Positions 26,438 through 35,300 of a stretch of DNA of 64,000 nt are shown here, piece after piece. Numbering within the stretch: the stretch's first letter is position 1; every line of letters begins with the position of its first letter. Source of the DNA: JACVRN01 sp036403815 (GTDB taxonomy: Bacteria > Acidobacteriota > Blastocatellia > Pyrinomonadales > Pyrinomonadaceae); assembly GCA_036403815.1 (NCBI GenBank), contig DASWQH010000034.1, forward strand, positions 1 through 64,000. The letters run 5' to 3'. The notes under the pieces are model-generated. The model made no database searches. It was not told the DNA's origin and saw only the letters and a list, made by a program, of their open reading frames with translations. The position numbers and the translations under genes were made by a program.

Positions 26438-27139
26438 TTAATAGTTTGTTAGAATCTCTTCCGGCTTGAAGCCCAATAGGCTGAGTCGTTCGCGCGTCTG
26501 TTCGAGCATCTGGCGTGAGCCGCAGATGAGGGCGACGGGCTGTTGCAGATTTGGCAGAACGTGTTCGAGGAGCGATTGGACGTAGCCGGTTGGCCCTGAC
26601 CAGTCGTGGCCGTCCGGGCGCGAGATGACCTGTCGCAGCTCTACGCCCGCCTCTTCCCACCTTTCTGTTTCATCGCGGTAGCAGAAATCATCCGGCGTTC
26701 GCGCACCGTAGAGGACAACCAGTTGGCCGAAATCCTGCTTGCGCTTCAGTACGTGGCGCAGCGCCGAGCGAAGCGGCGCGACGCCCGTTCCCATGGCTAC
26801 GAACACGAGGTCTTTTCCCTTCTGCTCATCCAACGGGAAGCCGTGCCCGACTGTTTCCGCAAGCTCTACGCGGTCGCCTTTCTTCATCTCGTAAATGCGC
26901 GCTGACGCTCCCTGCGCGCGCTTGACTAAAAATTCCAGCTCCGCGTCCTCGGGCGCGCTCGCATAGGCGAAGTAGGCAGGGTGCTCTCCGTGTACCTTTA
27001 GAACGGCGACCTGTCCGGGCGTAAAATGCAGGCCGTGCGCGCCTACGGAATCTTCCGGCAGCATGTCTAAAGAGCGTATCTCTCTGGCTTCGTCGCGCAC
27101 ACGCTTGATAAGAAGCGTGCGGCTCTTCTGTTCTCCCAT
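26438..27139 (-). CDS. FAD/NAD(P)-binding reductase (ferredoxin-NADP reductase-like)
   Basis: The 233-residue protein has an N-terminal FAD barrel (HFTPGQVAVLKVHG, then YFAYASAPED in place of the usual RxYS motif) and the nucleotide-binding VFVAMGTGVAPLRSALRH, with a late ICGSRQMLEQTRERL. No iron-sulfur motif is present. It should pass electrons between NAD(P)H and a partner. It is the third gene of the tetR-fadD operon (10 nt from fadD), so a link to lipid oxidation is likely, but the electron acceptor is unknown. Confidence 0.82.
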   Translation of the reverse strand: MGEQKSRTLLIKRVRDEAREIRSLDMLPEDSVGAHGLHFTPGQVAVLKVHGEHPAYFAYASAPEDAELEFLVKRAQGASARIYEMKKGDRVELAETVGHGFPLDEQKGKDLVFVAMGTGVAPLRSALRHVLKRKQDFGQLVVLYGARTPDDFCYRDETERWEEAGVELRQVISRPDGHDWSGPTGYVQSLLEHVLPNLQQPVALICGSRQMLEQTRERLSLLGFKPEEILTNY

Positions 27140-27149
27140 GAAACTCTCT

Positions 27150-29057
27150 TTAACCGCTTCTCTTCTGGCCTTCTTTGCTTACTTGCTTTTCCGCTTCCTT
27201 ATAGAGGCTATCAATCAGGTCTTTGTATTTTTCATCCACGACGCGGCGTTTTACTTTTAGTGTGGGCGTCAGCTCGCCGCCTTCGATTGTCAGCTCGTTT
27301 TCGAGTAGAGCAATGCGCTTGACCTTCTCGAACTGCGCTAGGTTTTCCGTGAGAGCGTTTACCTGTCGCTCGAAGAGATTGATGATGCGCGGATGCTTTA
27401 TTAGCTCGGCAGGCGCGCGCGCATCCAAGCCCTTGAGCTGTGCATAAGACTGAAGCTGTTCCCAGTCGGGCACAATCAGCGCGGCGGGGAACTTGCGCTC
27501 GTTGCCTACGAGCACGACCTGATTGACGAAGCGGGAGCCTTTGATGAGTTGTTCGATAGGCTGCGGCGCGATGTACTTGCCGCCGGACGTTTTGAAAAGC
27601 TCCTTCTTGCGATCCGTGATGCGAAGAAAGCCGTCTTCATCCAGTGTCCCTATGTCGCCCGTCTTGAACCAGCCGTCCTCCGTGAAGACTGCGCGCGTCT
27701 CTTCGGGCTTGTTGTAATAGCCCAGCATCACGTTCGGCCCGCGCGCCTCTATCTCGCCGTCAGAGGCGATTCGCACTTCTACGTTTCTGATGGGACGGCC
27801 AACTGTGCCTATGCGATTGTCTTCGAGCATTCCGGCGGAGATTACAGGCGAGGTCTCCGTCAACCCGTAGCCCTGAAGAATCGGGATGCCTGCGCCCGCG
27901 AAGATATAGCCTATCTCTTCCGAGAGAGCCGCGCCGCCCGATACAAACAGCCGCACGCGACCTCCAAGTCCAGCATGCCACCTGGAGAAGACCAGACGCT
28001 GCGCCAACTTGTACTTGAAAGCTAAAAGGCGCGGCACAGGCTTCCGACTAATCTCATAGCGCGCATAAAGCTTTCCTACGCCGACAGCCCACGCCAGAAT
28101 CGCGGCCTTCAGCTTCCCTTCGCTCGCCGCGCGCTCCTTTATGCGCTGGTAAATCTTTTCAAAAAGGCGCGGCACGCCGACGAAAATAGTGGGGCGCACC
28201 TCTCTAAAATTCTCGCCGACCTTTTCCAGAGACTCTGCGTAGTAAACGCTCATGCCGTGATGTATGTACATGTACATCGCCAGTCGTTCGAGCACGTGCG
28301 AGAGCGGAAGCACGGAAAGGGCTATGTCCTGTGTGCCGAAGGAAAGATGGCCGGACGAATCAATCAGGTTCGAGACCAGATTCGAGTGCGTGAGCATCAC
28401 GCCCTTTGGCTCGCCCGTAGTCCCCGAAGTGTAGATGATGGTCGCTAAATCATCCGGCTTTGCAGACTGCTCCAGTTCCGCTATTAACGCGGGCTGCTCC
28501 TTCATAAGCTCCTGCCCGCGTGCTTCCACACTGGAGAGAGCAATCCCTGTATTCTCTTCGACTCCATCGGCGTCGAAGAAGACTATGTATTCGAGCGCAT
28601 TGCATTCCCGAATGGCGTCACGAACGCGCTCGAAGGCCGCACCGTTCTGTATGAAGAGCACGCGAGCGCCCGAATCCTGAAGGATGTAGCAGACCTGCGA
28701 AGGCGTTTGCGTCGAATAGATTGGGACATCAATAGCGCCTGCGAAGAGAGCGCCCGCATCACAGAGCGTCCATTCGGGGCAGTTCTGCGAAAGAAGCCCT
28801 ACGCGGTCGCCGTGGCGCACGCCCATAGAGTAAAGCCCCAGCGCAATAGAGCGCGTACGCTCTATCATCTCTTCGGAAGAAATGGACGCCCAGACTCCAT
28901 CGCGCTTGTAATTGAGCGCATCAGGCTTCGTGTGCTTTCGCGCCGCATGAAGGAACATCTCTACGAGCGTGGTCGGCTCATCTTCAAGAACAGGCACGCG
29001 CGTGCGGGGGGAAACCTCTGCGGTGGGGGTCGTCAATTGAGAAGTGGCGTTCATCAT
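27150..29057 (-). CDS. Long-chain acyl-CoA synthetase (FAA1/FadD15 type)
   Basis: The 635-residue AMP-binding enzyme has IIYTSGTTGEPKGVMLTHSN, GYGLTETSPVISAG, GWFKTGDIGTLDEDGFLRITDRKKE and GGKYIAPQPIEQLIKGS, the signature of the long-chain (eukaryote-like) acyl-CoA synthetase subfamily. It activates long-chain fatty acids for beta-oxidation or lipid synthesis. Its ATG overlaps the stop codon of the upstream tetR gene (ATGA), which indicates translational coupling. The operon carries an operator shared with fadN. Confidence 0.92.
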   Translation of the reverse strand: MMNATSQLTTPTAEVSPRTRVPVLEDEPTTLVEMFLHAARKHTKPDALNYKRDGVWASISSEEMIERTRSIALGLYSMGVRHGDRVGLLSQNCPEWTLCDAGALFAGAIDVPIYSTQTPSQVCYILQDSGARVLFIQNGAAFERVRDAIRECNALEYIVFFDADGVEENTGIALSSVEARGQELMKEQPALIAELEQSAKPDDLATIIYTSGTTGEPKGVMLTHSNLVSNLIDSSGHLSFGTQDIALSVLPLSHVLERLAMYMYIHHGMSVYYAESLEKVGENFREVRPTIFVGVPRLFEKIYQRIKERAASEGKLKAAILAWAVGVGKLYARYEISRKPVPRLLAFKYKLAQRLVFSRWHAGLGGRVRLFVSGGAALSEEIGYIFAGAGIPILQGYGLTETSPVISAGMLEDNRIGTVGRPIRNVEVRIASDGEIEARGPNVMLGYYNKPEETRAVFTEDGWFKTGDIGTLDEDGFLRITDRKKELFKTSGGKYIAPQPIEQLIKGSRFVNQVVLVGNERKFPAALIVPDWEQLQSYAQLKGLDARAPAELIKHPRIINLFERQVNALTENLAQFEKVKRIALLENELTIEGGELTPTLKVKRRVVDEKYKDLIDSLYKEAEKQVSKEGQKRSG

Positions 29058-29668
29058 GCTGCGCTCACTCCGTTTAAGAAGATGTCCATCACCTGATCCG
29101 CCATCGGCACCAGCTTGTAACGGCGCTTGGAGAGAATCCAGTTGGTCGCCATCTCGTCGAGCGCGCCGAAGAGCATCTTGGCAACCAGCTTTGCGTTCAA
29201 CTCGCGGCGAAAGATTCCGGCGCGTTGTCCCTCTTCAAACGTAGTGCGAATAATCCCCAGGTATTCTGCAAAGCCTGCGGCGGAGAACTCTTCCATGAAC
29301 TTGGTAGAGCCGCGCAGCTCCACTTGAAAGACCACGGCGAGGTCTCTGTCAGCGCCAAGGCGCTCAAGGTGCAGGCGTGCGATGCCTCTCAGTTTCTCGC
29401 GCGGGTCATTAATCGCTTCCAGTTTCCTGCGACCTTCGGCAATTGCTTCCTCCATCGCGGCGTCAAAGATGGAATGAAGAATCTCCTCTTTGCTTTTGAA
29501 GTAGAGATAGACAGTGCCATCGGCCACGCCCGCGGCTTTAGCAATGTCTGCGACCTTCGAGTTGAAATAGCCGTTGCGCGCAAAGACCTGTGTGGCCGCG
29601 CGCAGGATGGCTTCGCGTTTATCAGCAACAGCAGGACGAACCGTAGATAGAGAACGAACAGAGCGCAT
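29054..29668 (-). CDS. TetR-family transcriptional regulator, probable fatty-acid regulon repressor
   Basis: The 204-residue protein has an N-terminal TetR helix-turn-helix (KREAILRAATQVFARNGYFNSKVADIAKAAGVADGTVYLYFKSKEEIL) and a ligand-binding helical domain resembling FadR-type TetR proteins. The ATG with AAGGTG upstream is preferred; a longer frame to 29746 would overlap the operator. It is co-transcribed with an acyl-CoA synthetase, and its promoter region carries the same palindrome as the fadN operon. It is therefore predicted to bind acyl-CoA and repress both operons; this is inference from context. Confidence 0.87.
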   Translation of the reverse strand: MRSVRSLSTVRPAVADKREAILRAATQVFARNGYFNSKVADIAKAAGVADGTVYLYFKSKEEILHSIFDAAMEEAIAEGRRKLEAINDPREKLRGIARLHLERLGADRDLAVVFQVELRGSTKFMEEFSAAGFAEYLGIIRTTFEEGQRAGIFRRELNAKLVAKMLFGALDEMATNWILSKRRYKLVPMADQVMDIFLNGVSAA

Positions 29669-29711
29669 CAAAAGCACCTTAAGTTGTCTGTAGATTTTTG
29701 GCGAGGCAACC

Positions 29712-29737
29712 CGACTGAATGAATCCTCACTCAGTCG
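29712..29737. promoter_or_regulatory. Palindromic operator upstream of tetR-fadD (CGACTGARTGA-N4-TCAYTCAGTCG type)
   Basis: Arms of 11 bp match at 10 positions around a 4-nt ATCC spacer, located 44 nt upstream of the chosen tetR start. The core CTGARTGA-N4-TCAYTCAG is the same as at 7223-7242 upstream of fadN, with equal spacing. It probably mediates autoregulation. Confidence 0.7.
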
Positions 29738-29756
29738 AACGTCCATAGCCTAACAT

Positions 29757-29863
29757 TCCAAGTCCCAAGTTCCAAGTCCGGGTAAGTCCCAAATTCCAAG
29801 TCCCATGTCCCAAGTTAGAACTCTTGCTTTTGACTTGGGACTTGGGACTTGGAACTTGGGACT
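29757..29863. repeat. Inverted heptamer array after mscS (word agtYcca)
   Basis: The left arm has about seven copies of attcca/agtccca/agttcca. The right arm, from about 29833, has the reverse words (tgggact twice, tggaact, tgggact). It lies 5 nt from the mscS stop codon (29869-29871). The vocabulary is the same as in the fadN-fadA gap. Confidence 0.85.
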
Positions 29864-29868
29864 CTATT

Positions 29869-30888
29869 CTAGGCTTCTTGTTCTGTCTCTTCCGGGCCGT
29901 TTGGCTCCGCCATGTTGCCGCCGTCGCCGGAGATTTTAATGGCGCTGCCGCCGCGCATGCGAAATTCGCTCTGCGGGAAAGGAATCTCTATGCCCTCTTC
30001 CAGAAAAAGCTGCCGGATGCGGTAGTTGATGTCGCTCTTGATTGTAGGATGGCGGCGGGGGCGGTCTGTCCAGACCAGCAGGCGAAAATTTAGAGACCAG
30101 TCGCCAAAGTCCAGAAACTGCACGGAGGGCTTCGGCTCTTCCAGAACGAACTGAACGCCTTCGGCGGCGCGCAGCAAGGTTGCGGTCACAAGGTCAACGT
30201 CCGAGTCATACGAGACGCCGACCGGAACAGAGAGGCGTGAGCGCTTGCCGCTGTAAGACCAGTTAATCAGGCTCTGGTTGACGAGCCTGGAATTAGGCAC
30301 GATGGCCGCGATGTTATCGTTGGTGATGACGAGCGTCGTGCGCAGGTTGATGCTCTGCACGCGGCCTTCGATGAGTTTACTGTCCGGGCCTGAGACGGTG
30401 ATGAAGTCGCCTATGCGCACGGGACGCTCAAAAAGAAGTATGAAGCCGGATGCCAGATCGCCCGCGATGAACTGCAAGCCGAAGCCTATGCCGACCGAGA
30501 GCGCGGTGAAGACGACCGCGATAGAGGTTAAATCCAGAGAGAAGGCTGTCCTTAGTGCAAAGAGAATGCCGACTGTAACGATGAAGTAATGAATGAGGCG
30601 CATGATCGTGTACCGGATACCGGGATCAAGGCGCGCGTGACCGTCTGCAATGCGGCGCTCGAAGAAGGCTCGCATCCAGCGTGAGATGAAGACAGCCAGT
30701 AAGAGAATTACCAGCCCCTGCACGAGCGTCGAAAGAGAGAACTCTATCTTGCCGAAGGTGAAGGTTTGATTAATGTATCCTTTAATACGCTCCCAGATTT
30801 CCGTAAAGCTTTCCAGCCACAGCAAGAGGTTCGCAAGAAAACCGCTCATCGTCGCTACAAAGTTACCGCCTATCGCTTCTATGTTCAT
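29869..30888 (-). CDS. Small-conductance mechanosensitive channel (MscS family)
   Basis: The 339-residue membrane protein has three predicted transmembrane segments (around residues 50-70, 95-115 and 120-140). The pore helix and beta-domain start are visible in VFTALSVGIGFGLQFIAGDLASGFILLFERPVRIGDFITV. The C-terminal domain follows, ending with an acidic tail. It should release osmolytes on hypo-osmotic shock. GGGAG lies 11 nt before the ATG. The stop codon is followed at once by a heptamer array. Confidence 0.9.
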   Translation of the reverse strand: MNIEAIGGNFVATMSGFLANLLLWLESFTEIWERIKGYINQTFTFGKIEFSLSTLVQGLVILLLAVFISRWMRAFFERRIADGHARLDPGIRYTIMRLIHYFIVTVGILFALRTAFSLDLTSIAVVFTALSVGIGFGLQFIAGDLASGFILLFERPVRIGDFITVSGPDSKLIEGRVQSINLRTTLVITNDNIAAIVPNSRLVNQSLINWSYSGKRSRLSVPVGVSYDSDVDLVTATLLRAAEGVQFVLEEPKPSVQFLDFGDWSLNFRLLVWTDRPRRHPTIKSDINYRIRQLFLEEGIEIPFPQSEFRMRGGSAIKISGDGGNMAEPNGPEETEQEA

Positions 30889-31022
30889 CAGTGACTCAAC
30901 TCCCCTTGTCTATTCGCCGCACATCAAGCATAGAGAGCTTCAAAGCAGACGAGCCGCCGGGGGCTTTTGAAAGCGAAGCGCCGGGCGGCTCAGGATTGTA
31001 AAACTCTCTCTAACTTTACTAA

Positions 31023-31104
31023 CGGAGGTGGAGGGACTCGAACCCCCAAGCGCTTTCGCGCGGCGGTTTTCAAGACCGCTGACTTACCATTAGCCTACAC
31101 CTCC
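31023..31104 (-). tRNA. tRNA-Ser (anticodon UGA)
   Basis: On the minus strand the 7-bp acceptor stem GGAGGTG/CACCTCC closes a cloverleaf with D-arm TAGGCTAATGGTAAGTC. The anticodon stem GCGGT/ACCGC has loop CTTGAAA, giving UGA, and a long variable arm (CGCGCGAAAGCGC) is typical of serine tRNAs. The T-arm is GGGGGTTCGAGTCCCTC. The 3' CCA is not encoded. Confidence 0.95.
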
Positions 31105-31117
31105 AAGTGCATCTGCT

Positions 31118-31663
31118 TTACGTAATAATATACAGCACGCCTAGCAACTGGCTCAACTTACGGCTCACGCGCTCAGCGAGAGAGCGGCGGGCATTGCCGC
31201 TCTCTTCAAGCACCTGAACCTCCTGGCCTACGCGCAAGCGGCCTGTGCTGATGATGCGCGCATAAAGCCTTGAGTAGCCGGGATGTTTCTTCTGCGCGAT
31301 GCGGCGGTAGTTTCCTTTGATGAACGAGGCAGTGATGCTGTTGCAGGGATTTGTGTAGCTGGTAATCTCCACGACCACCTCGTCGCCCAGAGCCAGACGA
31401 GCGCCGGGCTTAAGCTCCGACCAATCAAGCCCCTTGATGGTGACGTTTTCGCCTACGGAGCCGGGTGTAATCGGATGCCCTTCCTGTTGCAATTCCTCTA
31501 TGCGCTCAAGCGAGTAAAGGCAGAGCGCCCTTTCAGGCCCGCCGTGAATTTTGGGATGAGCCTGACGGTCTCCTACAAGACCCGTCTCCATGACTAACGC
31601 TTCTTCGACCGGCACTTTAGGCACGCCGCCGTCCGAACAGTTGATTTGAAAGATTACGCCCAT
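31118..31663 (-). CDS. MOSC domain-containing protein
   Basis: The 181-residue protein matches the MOSC domain: GLVGDRQAHPKIHGGPERALCLYS near residues 29-50, PGSVGENVTIKGLDWSELKPG, and the conserved Cys in TSYTNPCNSI. MOSC domains occur in molybdenum-cofactor sulfurases and YiiM/YcbX-like proteins that handle sulfur or N-hydroxylated substrates. The exact role is unknown. A GAGGATG ribosome-binding site precedes the ATG. The stop codon is 13 nt from the tRNA gene. Confidence 0.85.
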   Translation of the reverse strand: MGVIFQINCSDGGVPKVPVEEALVMETGLVGDRQAHPKIHGGPERALCLYSLERIEELQQEGHPITPGSVGENVTIKGLDWSELKPGARLALGDEVVVEITSYTNPCNSITASFIKGNYRRIAQKKHPGYSRLYARIISTGRLRVGQEVQVLEESGNARRSLAERVSRKLSQLLGVLYIIT

Positions 31664-32325
31664 ACGAACATCCTCAATCTTAGAAGCAATCTAGAAATTC
31701 CTATGTTTGCGCCGCAGGTGCAGCCAGAAGGTAGCCAGAGGCTGAGGCGGACGAGAGGCCGACTCCGCCTCTGGTCACCATGTAGTTAACATTCGCGCCC
31801 TGAAGGGAGCGCGTAGAATCTACGCGCTCCCTTCAGGGCGCGTGCCCTCAAACTCGTTCCGGTTCCAGACGTTTCACGTCTGGCTACCATCTTGCTGCGC
31901 CTTCGGCGCAAACCATTGAATTCCCAAATAGCTCCTTAGTAGTTTGCCTGAAAACTATTCCAGCCCGTCGCACCGGAACCCCCGAGCCTGAAACTATTCA
32001 TGCCTGAGATTGACAGAGTGTAATCCGAAATCCCGTACCCGGTAGAACTTTCTTTTGTACTAGACGAGCCTTTTTTTACACGATTAGCTTTTCATGATAG
32101 AACACACTCAAAGCTGAAGCGCACCGCTCGCCCTTTGAAGCGGACGAGTGCCGTTTACAGATTGTCAGGGTCAGTGCTGACTTGCGATACTGGCTGGCTC
32201 GCTATTCAAATCTTTTTTCCCAGAGGATACGTATAAGCCTATGGCTCGCGCCATATACACGCGCGCCCGTTAAGGCAGCCGCAACCGAAATCCGACAATC
32301 AATCTTAAAGCCCGTAGAGGAAACT
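31664..32325. other. 662-nt intergenic region with hairpins
   Basis: The part nearest the MOSC gene holds an imperfect inverted repeat (CCAGAGG..CCTCTGG, 31731-31773), then a perfect 24-bp-arm palindrome (31794-31842) and a CCAGACG-TTTCA-CGTCTGG hairpin (31865-31883). The rest is AT-richer, with no recognised gene. The promoter of the M16 peptidase should lie near the right end. Confidence 0.6.
31794..31842. repeat. Perfect palindrome, 24-bp arms with a 1-nt centre
   Basis: Bases 31794-31817 are exactly complementary to 31819-31842 around a single A. The arms contain CGCGCCCTGAAGGGAGCGCG. An intact repeat this long with no loop is unusual because such sequences are normally unstable in replication. 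Confidence 0.85.
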
Positions 32326-35300
32326 ATGAAAAGCAATCGTCTTCACTTACGCCTGAAAATTTACATCGCCCTGTTGCTCTCATTCTGCACTTTATTTACA
32401 AGTGTGCGCCTTGCCCCGGCACAGGTGGAAAACGTCTCGCTTGACAATCTCAAGAAGGGGCAGGTGATTCAGGGGTTTCGCACAGAGGCCATCTACCTGA
32501 GCGATTCGGATCGTCCGATGGGCGGGCGATTTATACACACGCGCACGGGGTTCACTTTTGATTTCCTGCAAATCCAGTCAGTGCCGCAGGCTTTCATGTG
32601 GGTCAATTCCTTTCCGACCTCCGACATGGGCGAGCCGCACACGCAGGAGCATCTGCTTTTGGGCAAGGGCAACAAAGGTCGGGACGTTGCCAGCCTTCAG
32701 GACATGTCGCTCGTTGAATCCAACGCTTTCACTATGCAGTGGCGCACGGTCTACAACTTTAATACGGGCGCAGGCGCAGAGGTCTTCTTCAAGCTCTTCG
32801 AGCGCCAGATGGACGCGCTGCTTCATCCGGATTACACGGATGAAGAGATACGCAGAGAGGTGCGCAACTTCGGCGTGACGGAAAACCCTGCGGACAAAAC
32901 CTTGCGGCTGGAAGAGAAGGGATCGGTCTATAACGAGATGGTCAGCTCTATGGATCAGCCCGCCTCGCGTCTCTTCAGAGAGCTTGGGATTGCGCTCTAC
33001 GGCAAGAGCCACCCGCTCGCCTACAACTCCGGCGGCGACCCCGCGGCCATACGCGTGATGAAGCCGGAAGACATACGCGCATTTCACAAGGCGAACTATC
33101 ACCTTGGGAACATGGGCATGGTCGGCTCGTTTCCGAAGGAGATGCAGCTCGCAGACATCCTTCGCCGCACGGATGAAATTCTGAACCGGCTTGAGACTGA
33201 ATCCGCGCGACGCGGCAAGGTGGTTAAGACGGAAGCCGACCTGCCGAAGCCGCAGCCCGCCACGCCCGGCTCAATCAAGGTCGTGGAGTATCCGAACAAG
33301 AATGACCAGCAACCCGGCTTGATGCTCTTCGCATGGCCTGCTCAATTGAAGCTTGAGCCGAAAGAAGAATTAATTCTCAGTCTATTCCTCTCAAACGTGG
33401 CCGGTGATGCGACGACCAATCTATACAAGCGTTTCGTTGACACGAAGACGCGCGAAATCGAGACGGGTGCGAAGGGTGTTTTCGGCTACGTGGATTCGGA
33501 ACAGGGTCACTCGGTCATCATAGGATTGACGGACGTTGCCGCCCAGAACATGAACGAGGCGAAGATCAAAGAGATTCGAGGGAAGGTAGCGGATGAATTC
33601 ACACGCATCAGCAGTTGGAAAGACGGCTCACCTGAGCTGGCAGAGTTCAACGCACGCTTGCAGAGCCGAATCATAGAGACGCAGCGCGCCCTGAGCAAGT
33701 TCGTCAACTCGCCGCCCGGCTTCGGATTTCGCAACACCGGCTCAGAGTGGATGATGCACCTGTATCAACTGTCTCAGACGAATGATTTTCGCAAGTCCGT
33801 CACGATGAAGCCGGAGCTTGAGTTTGTACAAAAACTTCTAGCGGGCAACACCAATTTCTGGAAGCAGTACATAGCCCAGTGGAAATTGACGGAAAGTGCG
33901 CCTTACGGCTTCGGCGCGAAGGCCAACCCTGAGTTAATCCGTAAGGAAGAGCGCGAGCGCGAACAGCGCATCTCGCAGGAGACGGCGCGCCTGAAAGCTC
34001 TCTATAAAGCGGCGGACGATCAGGAAGCGGTTCGTCGCTATAAAGCAGACTACGATGCCGCGACCGCAGAGCTTGAAAAACTATCGAAGCAGGAGACCGC
34101 GCGCTTCGTTGATAACCCGCCCCTGACGCTCGACGACCAGCTCGATTTCAAAGTGCAGCAGCTAGCGAGCGGAGTGCCTATGGTCGCTTCTACGTTCGAC
34201 AACATGACGAGCGGGACGACCGGGCTGGCGCTCAAATTGGACACTGTGCCGGAAGACCAGTTGTTTTATCTCTCTATGCTGCCCGGGCTTCTCAGAGAGG
34301 TCGGCGTCATAGAGAACGGCAAGCCCGTCTCTTATGAAGAGATGAGCGAGCGGCTGCGCAAGGAGATTCTGAATCTCAACGCTTCGTTCAGCATGAATTA
34401 TCGCACGGGTCGTGCGGAGATAGTCGTGCGCGGGAGCGGCAACAACGTGCGCGAATCCGAGCGCGCCGTACAGTGGATGAAGCTTATACTCAACAGCCCC
34501 GACTGGCGGCCTGAAAATCTGCCGCGCATACGCGACGTGGTTGATCAGACGCTAGCCACTTTACGCAACACCACGCAAGCGCCGGAAGAATACTGGGTCA
34601 ACGATCCAGCAGATGCGTACCGAAGACAGGACAGCCCGCTCCTGCTGTCTATCAATTCTTTCATGACGCGCGCACACAATGTCTATCGCCTGCGCTGGCT
34701 GCTCAGGGAGGCCGGAAACGCAGAAGAGAGCGCGGCTATCTCGAAATTTTTCGATCATCTGGGAAAGGCCGCCGGGCAGTCGAATCGAAACGATTTGAAA
34801 ATGATGCTCGCCGTGATGAATGGCGATAAAGCGCAACTAGAAAAGCTGCCGCAAGCGTTGAAGATTTACGTTGACGAGTTTCAAGCTCTACCGGCGACTG
34901 CTAAAGCCAACGCCGTAGAGGCTGCGAAAGACCTCGATCAAATTCTCTCGGACATCCCCGAAGATTCGCTCTCGAAGGATTGGGCTTACCTGTGCGCGAC
35001 TATGAATCGAGACCTGCTGATGCAGCCGTCGAAGGTCTTACAGGATTTGAACGCATTGCGTGCGCGATTGTTGAAGACCGGAAACGCGCGCATGTTTATC
35101 ATAGGCTCCGGCGATACGCAGAAAGCTCTGGAAGACGAGATAGGCGGCCTGCTCTCAGGTCTTGAGAAAGCCACAGCACAGCCAGTTAAGTACCAGAGCG
35201 CGCCGCTCATCAAATCGCGGCTCGTGGAGCGCGTGCCTGAAGCGCGGGATGCAGTCTTTGTAGGGCTGGTAAATCCGAACACACAGGGCGGCGTGTTTCT

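Noticed and set aside
29669..29746. N-terminal extension of the TetR regulator
   Set aside because: The extra 26 codons overlap the palindromic operator, and ATG 29668 has a proper ribosome-binding site.
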